Below are positions 16,201 to 21,248 of a stretch of 21,248 bases of DNA, piece after piece (the stretch's first letter is position 1; every line of letters starts with the position of its first letter). Source of the DNA: Bacillota bacterium (GTDB lineage Bacteria; Bacillota; Clostridia; Acetivibrionales; DSM-1351); contig JAEWAX010000125.1 in the NCBI GenBank assembly GCA_023391425.1, positions 1-21,248 on the forward strand. Direction: 5' to 3'. The notes beneath the pieces are model-generated. The model worked only from the letters and a program-made list of their open reading frames with translations, did no database searches and was not told where the DNA came from. The position numbers and the translations under genes were made by a program.

Positions 16201-16239
16201 TAAAGCCATACACTATAGAGGTCTATCGTGTATGCTTTA
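16201..16239 (-). repeat. Intergenic hairpin between the GH30 and Cel9 genes, overlapping the GH30 stop codon
   Basis: TAAAGCCATACAC (16201-16213) pairs with GTGTATGCTTTA (16228-16239), a 12-bp stem with one bulged C. The inner ATAGA/TCTAT extends it to a nearly closed hairpin. The GH30 stop codon (16237-16239) lies in the stem, and the Cel9 ribosome binding site follows within about 25 bases. No U-run follows, so it is not an intrinsic terminator. A processing or stabilising element is inferred. Confidence 0.65.
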
Positions 16240-17787
16240 AAACGTATCAATTATTCCTAGCAAGTATTGCTTTAGAAGTGAAAAATCCAGAGCATCTATA
16301 TCATTATCATTATTTAAATCAAGAACTAACTTGGGGCTAGGAGTAGAAGGAACAGTTATAATACCAAGTAAGTATTTCTTAAACAGTGCTAAGTCGAGAG
16401 CATCCACATCTCCATCATAATTTAAGTCACCTTTTATTATTGTATTACCACCAGAACCATCTAAAGCAATTGTAACTATTGATTTAGATGGGAGGGTAAC
16501 TGAATCGCCTGAGAGACTGCCTTTCGAAGCAAATTTGTCATTCCCGGCTGTACAATAAACTTCCGAACTATTTGAACTAAAGCCATTCAGATTAAGGTTT
16601 ATAGTGGATTCCGAAGACCCATTATTAATCAATATCACAGTGAGCTTCTTGCTATCTGGTGAAGCAAAAGCTGATATCTTGATATCACTGGAAGTACAAG
16701 TTGCAGCAACTCTTTTGTATCCTGGATCAGTAAACTTTGCATAATGTTGAATCGTATAGTAGAAATCCGATATTGAATAACCCTTTGTAGTACTCCAACC
16801 GCTCTTATTAGATGGGTCCTCCAGATGTACAAGGGGTCTTTGATCATTCGTCCAGATAAGATCCCAGAAAAAATAGCCACTGGCACCTTCTTCTACTAAT
16901 GAATTATGAATTAACGATGCTGTTGTGAACGCTGTTCCATAATCGTATTCCGTCTGGAATATTGGCTTATTAGGATATGTTGCAGCAATAGTCCTAAAAA
17001 TACTGTTAAAACTGTCAGGATTGTTTCCATCACCACCACTGTAAAGATGATGGGCAATACCATAAACCTTACTTAAGTCCATAGCATTAGCATAGTTCTG
17101 AACTAAGTTGTTACCTATACCAGCTGCTTCTGCTGCAAGTATTTTAGGCTTATTCGATAGAGACTGAATTTTACTATATACTGCATCCAATGCCTTTGCG
17201 TAGCTAGGATAGTTTGAATCCTCTGTAGGCCTAAAAATACACGTTTCCCACCCGGTATTTTCGTAATCAGGTTCATTCTGTATACTGATATAGTCAGGAA
17301 CCAATCCCTTTGCTGCATATGCATTTAATGAATTATACCAGTAATCAGCGAACTGACTGTAAACAAAGCCGCTACTATCTTTTGCCAATGTCCCTCCATT
17401 CATTGTTCCATTCTTCTTGAGTGCTGAAGGTGGTGACCATGAGCAAAGTAATAGCTTAAGTGAAGGATTGAGTTGCTTGCCCGTTTTGAATATCTCTGCA
17501 TCGGCAGTACTATCGTCACTACTGTGTTGATACTGGTTTCTAAGACGTAGGATATCAAGCCCCGAATCAGCAAACAGAACCTTATAAATCTCAGTTTTGT
17601 TCGGATGATTTGTCAACCATGTGTCATACCATGCGATAGCTGCACCAAAGCCCTCTAGAGTCTGATAAGTAGTATTTATATCTACGGATGCATTGTATGA
17701 TGCTGAATATGTATCTGTCATACCAACTGAACTTATCAAAAATATGCCTGCTACAACTGAACAAATTGCTTTAATCCACTTTTTCAT
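16237..17787 (-). CDS. Cellulosomal GH30 glycoside hydrolase with C-terminal dockerin
   Basis: A 516-residue secreted enzyme. Signal peptide 1-29 (TYSA|SYN), GH30 barrel about 45-340 with a beta-sandwich side domain around 355-442, then a short linker and a type I dockerin (453-513). The acid/base is Glu172 in QNEPDY and the nucleophile Glu280 in FQTEYDYG, the clan A pair. GFGAAIAWY and LCSWSPP are further GH30 marks. The dockerin repeats are DLNYDGDVDALD and DLNNDNDIDALD, both with Ala-Leu at the recognition positions. Most GH30 subfamily 8 glucuronoxylanases carry a WWYIRRSYG-like loop whose arginine binds glucuronate; here the equivalent region reads YFFWDLIWTNDQRP. A xylanase or other beta-glycanase activity on plain backbones is therefore likely, but the substrate is uncertain. 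GGAGG precedes the ATG. Middle gene of the enzyme operon. Confidence 0.88.
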   Translation of the reverse strand: MKKWIKAICSVVAGIFLISSVGMTDTYSASYNASVDINTTYQTLEGFGAAIAWYDTWLTNHPNKTEIYKVLFADSGLDILRLRNQYQHSSDDSTADAEIFKTGKQLNPSLKLLLCSWSPPSALKKNGTMNGGTLAKDSSGFVYSQFADYWYNSLNAYAAKGLVPDYISIQNEPDYENTGWETCIFRPTEDSNYPSYAKALDAVYSKIQSLSNKPKILAAEAAGIGNNLVQNYANAMDLSKVYGIAHHLYSGGDGNNPDSFNSIFRTIAATYPNKPIFQTEYDYGTAFTTASLIHNSLVEEGASGYFFWDLIWTNDQRPLVHLEDPSNKSGWSTTKGYSISDFYYTIQHYAKFTDPGYKRVAATCTSSDIKISAFASPDSKKLTVILINNGSSESTINLNLNGFSSNSSEVYCTAGNDKFASKGSLSGDSVTLPSKSIVTIALDGSGGNTIIKGDLNYDGDVDALDLALFKKYLLGIITVPSTPSPKLVLDLNNDNDIDALDFSLLKQYLLGIIDTF

Positions 17788-17876
17788 AGAATTATCCTCC
17801 TAACACTATTTTTTAAACCATTAATAGTATAAACAGCAGTATAAAAATGTGTATTCAAGAAATTCTAAGTTAAATT

Positions 17877-17929
17877 TATAGCCCAGATAGTACAGAATGT
17901 ATCTACACTATGTTAATATCTGGGCTATA
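17877..17929 (-). repeat. Intergenic hairpin between cel48 and the GH30 gene
   Basis: TATAGCCCAGATA (17877-17889) is perfectly complementary to TATCTGGGCTATA (17917-17929): a 13-bp stem with a 27-nt loop, about 40 bp past the Cel48 stop. In the direction of transcription AAATTTAAC follows, with no U-run. It is thus better read as a transcript-processing or 3'-end-stabilising element than a terminator. Confidence 0.7.
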
Positions 17930-17968
17930 AGGTTACGTTTTTTATCCCGTATAAAGTTGTAAACTTTA

Positions 17969-20122
17969 TTAATTACCACTAAGAATCTTAATCTTTAACT
18001 GTACTAAATCAATAGCATCAATAGCATCATCACTATTTAAGTCAGCATTAGCAGTGATTATAGTTGTTGAACTATCTAAAATGTATTTCTTTAATAGTGC
18101 ATAATCTAAAGAATCAACAGTTTTATCTCCGTTTACATCACCTAATATAGGAGTAGGAGTAGGGAATAGTATCGCATAGACACCATTTGCTACTGCAAAT
18201 TCGCTTTGAGCCCAGAAACGATGGTATGTCATAGTAGGAGCTTTACCTGCATTCAAAGCTGCTGAAACCTTTGCCCAATCAGGATCTTGTCTGTATTTAG
18301 AACGAATATCAATAAACTTGATACCTGATTTTATTTGATCTCCATTAGCCATAGTTCCTGTCCATCCTGATGGAATATATACTTCCTGATCTAGTAAACG
18401 ATGATAGTCTTCACGTACTTCAGGTACTGATACACCTTTAGTGTCTTGATAATTATCCCATATTCCATCGAGAAGTTTCTTTGCATTTTCTTGTGAAGTT
18501 CTGTCTCCTGATGCAGCTGCATAATAAGTCAATGTATTTGCAAGTGAAGATGCAACGCCCAGATCAGTTCCATAGTTTACTATTGATACATGCAAGTTTT
18601 GATTTCCAGTTGGTGTACCAGTCCATGTATCAGGTTGGCCTGTCCAACTAATTGTGTTAGGGATCTGGAATGTACCGTCAGAATTAAATTTAATTACTGA
18701 ATTAGCCCATTTAGCCCATTTATCCAGTAAATCCTTGACTTTTACATCTTTGGTCTGATAGTAGTATTCCGCTACACGTTGCATTGACCATGCCTGCATT
18801 CCGAACCATGTGTTACTGCCTGGATCTGCATATACAGGGTTTTCTACATAAGCCATTCCATCGAAAGTAGATGTGCCCGAAGGAATAGCTTCGTAACGCC
18901 CATTGTAGGAGTTAGTAGCTCCACCTGCTATAGCTCCCTCAGCAGACTGAAGCCACTTGTAGAATTCAATTTGTTTGCTCAAGCTCTTTCCCCAGTCGGT
19001 TGCACCGTTTGTTGACTTTGGTTTAAAATCTGAATTAGAAGATAGTACCCAAGCAGTAAACGGATTCTGGTAACCAAAGTGATTATGGCTACTACCAATC
19101 TTCCATGACCAGTCACCATTAAGCGAACCACCCCATGAACAATACCAGTTCATCAGATATGTACAAGCATCATAGCCTGTACCAGCTTGTGAAGATGAGC
19201 CAATCTTTCTGAAGTACTTATCAAACATGTTATATCTTAAATAATCACCCATTTTTGATGCTTTACTAACATATGTACTTACATCCTGACCCTGTTCCTT
19301 TGCCCACCTGTTTGCCCAGTAGGTTGCCTGAATTGCACGTGCATCTGCGTCAGGAGCATTAGTATATCTGAATTGCTTCGAATATGTTTGATCTCCTGTA
19401 AATAAATCAAGGAATCCGTTTGTTCCACCCCACTTCATTGCCTCCCAAGAAGGATGAGGAACAGTCTCCCAAGTTGATTCCTGCTCTCCTCTTTGGAAGG
19501 TATTTATATATGAGTTTTTGGATGTACCATCACCACGGTTTCCGTAGCCATACCAATTATCAACATCTAAGAGCCAATGCATGGTGTACATAGTGCTAGT
19601 ACCATATGCAGATACTAATTCTTGGTGTATTGGGTCTTTTCCGACAGCTGCACCAGTGTCTAGTTTGGATGGATATTTACTTGGGTCTTGATATTCAGGC
19701 GCATAAGTTGCTGGTCTATTAGTATCATATCTACTCATACTGGTATTGAGCTGATCCTTCTCCGATGGAATAATATATTTTTCAGCAGTATCCCATGACT
19801 TTTTAAAACCCGTAAAGTCTCCTGAGAATCTTCCATACATCGCTTCTAACCAAATATAATAGCTGAAAGCTTCACTAGTAGTAACATGTCCATAATCAGG
19901 GGCTTCAACCATTAATGTTTCAACAGAATGGTATGGAACACCATCAGAACTAAAATACCCATTTGAAGTATCTTTAATTTTATTATACATGGATTCAAAA
20001 CGGCTCTGATACTCAGGATTCACTTGACTTACAGCTGCCATAGCAGTTGTAGGAGACATTATTGACAAGGATAATGTAGCCGCAATCGAAATTGCTCCTA
20101 GTTTTTTAATTACATTTTTCAT
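17969..20122 (-). CDS. cel48F: Cellulosomal GH48 processive cellulase with dockerin
   Basis: A 717-residue secreted enzyme, the major processive cellulase of clostridial cellulosomes, acting from chain ends to release mostly cellobiose. Signal peptide 1-29 (TAMA|AVS), GH48 (alpha/alpha)6 barrel about 33-655, type I dockerin 659-717. In mature numbering the conserved VEAPDYGHVTTSEA segment places glutamates at 44 and 55 (precursor 73 and 84), exactly as in Cel48F, where Glu55 is the proton donor. The proposed base lies in NAPDADARA (255-263). Dockerin repeats are DVNGDKTVDSLD and DLNSDDAIDAID; the first has Ser-Leu where Ala-Leu is usual. It directly follows the scaffoldin, the usual place for this gene. 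AAAGGGG is the ribosome binding site. Strong hairpins flank the gene on both sides. Confidence 0.96.
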   Translation of the reverse strand: MKNVIKKLGAISIAATLSLSIMSPTTAMAAVSQVNPEYQSRFESMYNKIKDTSNGYFSSDGVPYHSVETLMVEAPDYGHVTTSEAFSYYIWLEAMYGRFSGDFTGFKKSWDTAEKYIIPSEKDQLNTSMSRYDTNRPATYAPEYQDPSKYPSKLDTGAAVGKDPIHQELVSAYGTSTMYTMHWLLDVDNWYGYGNRGDGTSKNSYINTFQRGEQESTWETVPHPSWEAMKWGGTNGFLDLFTGDQTYSKQFRYTNAPDADARAIQATYWANRWAKEQGQDVSTYVSKASKMGDYLRYNMFDKYFRKIGSSSQAGTGYDACTYLMNWYCSWGGSLNGDWSWKIGSSHNHFGYQNPFTAWVLSSNSDFKPKSTNGATDWGKSLSKQIEFYKWLQSAEGAIAGGATNSYNGRYEAIPSGTSTFDGMAYVENPVYADPGSNTWFGMQAWSMQRVAEYYYQTKDVKVKDLLDKWAKWANSVIKFNSDGTFQIPNTISWTGQPDTWTGTPTGNQNLHVSIVNYGTDLGVASSLANTLTYYAAASGDRTSQENAKKLLDGIWDNYQDTKGVSVPEVREDYHRLLDQEVYIPSGWTGTMANGDQIKSGIKFIDIRSKYRQDPDWAKVSAALNAGKAPTMTYHRFWAQSEFAVANGVYAILFPTPTPILGDVNGDKTVDSLDYALLKKYILDSSTTIITANADLNSDDAIDAIDLVQLKIKILSGN

Positions 20123-20165
20123 TTTGATATCCCCTTTCTAATAAAATACTAAGAAGTTTATTGAG

Positions 20166-20216
20166 GTATTCTCGTACTTTCATCGTTGAAGACCAGCCGT
20201 GGAAGTACGAGAATAC
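20166..20216 (-). repeat. Long intergenic hairpin between scaffoldin and cel48
   Basis: GTATTCTCGTACTT (20166-20179) and AAGTACGAGAATAC (20203-20216) are perfectly complementary over 14 bp with a 23-nt loop. It lies 17 bp past the scaffoldin stop and about 43 bp before the Cel48 start. In the transcribed direction CTCAATAAAC follows, so this is no intrinsic terminator. In C. cellulolyticum a stem-loop at this place is reported to protect the processed cel48F transcript; the same role is inferred here. Confidence 0.75.
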
Positions 20217-20233
20217 GTGAAAATTTAATGGGA

Positions 20234-21248
20234 TTAATTCAGTACAACGCTACCAGATGTTAATTTAATATCTGTAATCTTCTTCATATCTCCATCTCCA
20301 AAGGCTCCCACTGATTTAAAATCTACAGGTGTTGTCAATTGTGTTGAAGTACTCTTTAGCTTGAAGGTAATATTTGCAAATACTCCATCCGTCTTAATTA
20401 ACTCATTGCCTATTGTGTTGTCGAGGAATAGGAAGCTGATAACACCAGTACTACTATTGATATTACTTGAGAGGTTAACACCAGCATTTGTAACTATAGG
20501 ACCTCCTGTTACTGATACTGCTTCTAGTAGATTAGTATCATAACTTACATAGAAGTTGCAAGTTCCTACATTACCTACTTCTGCTACATTTGTAAGGGTT
20601 ATAGGCACTGTAACTGTATCACCTGTATTACCTGATGCTGTTCCTATTGTTACACCAAGGCCAGTATAGGTAATAGTCAATGTTAATACTGGATTACTTG
20701 CTACACCAAAATCAAAGGTAAGTGCTTTTGTTCCTGCAGCAAGACTATCGAGATAGCTCTTGAGCAATGTTACAGTGTTTTCTGATACTGTGTAGTCAGT
20801 ACCCAAGGTCAAACCTGTGATACCTGCAAAGGTATTTCCATTTGGTGTAAGAGTTACTGCCAAATCAGCTGCACTACCCTGTGTAAAGGTTGAAGTTTCA
20901 GGGCTAATTGCTGGAGTTCCTATTACAGGTGTAACTTCTATTGTTAATACAGGATTGTTTGCTACACCAAAATCAAAGGTAAGTGCTTTTGGTCCTGCAG
21001 CAAGACTGTCGAGATAACTCTTGAGCAATGTTACAGTGTTTTCTGATACTGTGTAGTCAGTACCCAAGGTCAATCCTGTGATACCTACAAAGGTATTTCC
21101 ATTTGGTGTAAGAGTTACTACCAAGTCATCTGCATTACCCTGTACGAAGGTTGAAGTTTCAGGATTTATGGTTGGAGCTATATTATTAATTTTTATGGTA
21201 ACACTACCATCCGTTTTGTTAACTGTTGCTATCTTAACCATATTACCA
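20234..21248 (-). CDS. Cellulosomal scaffoldin, C-terminal part: (cohesin end)-X2-X2-cohesin
   Basis: The frame is open to the right edge, so the gene begins outside the window; 337 residues are visible. Order: the last 20 or so residues of a preceding cohesin (GNMVKIATVNKTDGSVTIKI), two X2 modules (about 24-110 and 111-197), and a complete type I cohesin (about 198-337). The cohesin begins VTIGTASGNTGDTVTVPITL and ends GDGDMKKITDIKLTSGSVVL. Cohesins bind the dockerins of the enzymes encoded downstream; X2 modules help scaffoldin solubility and, in related species, cell-surface attachment. The protein stops right after the last cohesin, with no anchoring dockerin or SLH domain, as in CipC-type scaffoldins. 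The promoter of the whole operon must lie to the right of the window. Confidence 0.93.
   Translation of the reverse strand, partial: GNMVKIATVNKTDGSVTIKINNIAPTINPETSTFVQGNADDLVVTLTPNGNTFVGITGLTLGTDYTVSENTVTLLKSYLDSLAAGPKALTFDFGVANNPVLTIEVTPVIGTPAISPETSTFTQGSAADLAVTLTPNGNTFAGITGLTLGTDYTVSENTVTLLKSYLDSLAAGTKALTFDFGVASNPVLTLTITYTGLGVTIGTASGNTGDTVTVPITLTNVAEVGNVGTCNFYVSYDTNLLEAVSVTGGPIVTNAGVNLSSNINSSTGVISFLFLDNTIGNELIKTDGVFANITFKLKSTSTQLTTPVDFKSVGAFGDGDMKKITDIKLTSGSVVLN
20681..21181. repeat. Tandem 261-bp repeat encoding the two X2 modules
   Basis: Two copies with a period of 261 bp (87 codons), at about 20681-20919 and 20942-21180. By eye they differ at about twenty positions over 240 bp, and include a perfectly identical stretch of about 50 bp. 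The similarity at DNA level implies a recent duplication or ongoing gene conversion inside the scaffoldin gene. Confidence 0.85.

Noticed and set aside
20166..20216. Intrinsic terminator separating scaffoldin from cel48
   Set aside because: The stem is strong but is not followed by a U-run in the direction of transcription, and no promoter is visible before cel48.
20681..21181. CRISPR-like or mobile repeat
   Set aside because: The 261-bp repeat is in frame and encodes two X2 protein modules, which fully explains it.

Overview
The window looks like the chromosome of a mesophilic, AT-rich, spore-forming, cellulolytic clostridium of the Ruminiclostridium / Clostridium cellulolyticum type. The reasons are a cellulosome gene cluster (scaffoldin end with X2 and type I cohesin modules, then dockerin-bearing GH48, GH30 and GH9 enzymes), a GTP-type PEP carboxykinase, a spore-type LysM-GH18 protein without a signal peptide, and strong GGAGG-like ribosome binding sites throughout. 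The species is not established.

Layout, left to right. (1) 3-326 (+) is the C-terminal end of an ABC-2 type permease, converging on pckG (459-2246, -) across a bidirectional terminator. (2) The 448-bp region between pckG and a divergent tandem P-loop ATPase (2695-3795, +) holds a good pckG promoter with a Rex-like operator on its predicted start site. (3) An AzgA/PbuG-type purine permease (4029-5495, -) has a strong promoter and a palindrome at its predicted transcription start. (4) A LysM-LysM-GH18 spore-type hydrolase (5854-7131, -) is preceded by about 210 bp of strongly structured non-coding sequence, perhaps a leader RNA with a sporulation-type promoter just upstream. (5) A four-gene + strand operon (7787-13414) encodes a lipoprotein membrane-fusion protein, one long permease with two FtsX-type modules, and two ABC ATPases; the second carries a C-terminal AbrB-like domain. 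(6) The - strand cellulosome operon enters from the right edge: scaffoldin (end), Cel48, GH30 and Cel9. It stops at a strong terminator (13451-13497) where it converges with the ABC operon.

The cellulosome genes form one functional unit. The scaffoldin cohesins bind the dockerins of the three enzymes: a processive cellulase (GH48), a GH30 hemicellulase or glucanase, and a CBM4-Ig-GH9 cellulase. Each of the three intergenic gaps holds a long hairpin without a following U-run. This is the arrangement expected if transcript processing and differential stability set enzyme stoichiometry, as reported for the cip-cel operon of C. cellulolyticum.

Most notable for follow-up: the AbrB-like tail on an ABC ATPase, the structured element before the GH18 gene, the Rex-like site on pckG, the intergenic hairpin series, the GH30 enzyme lacking the usual glucuronate-recognition motif, and the recently duplicated X2-X2 pair in the scaffoldin. 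I saw no tRNA, rRNA, CRISPR array, transposase or prophage.
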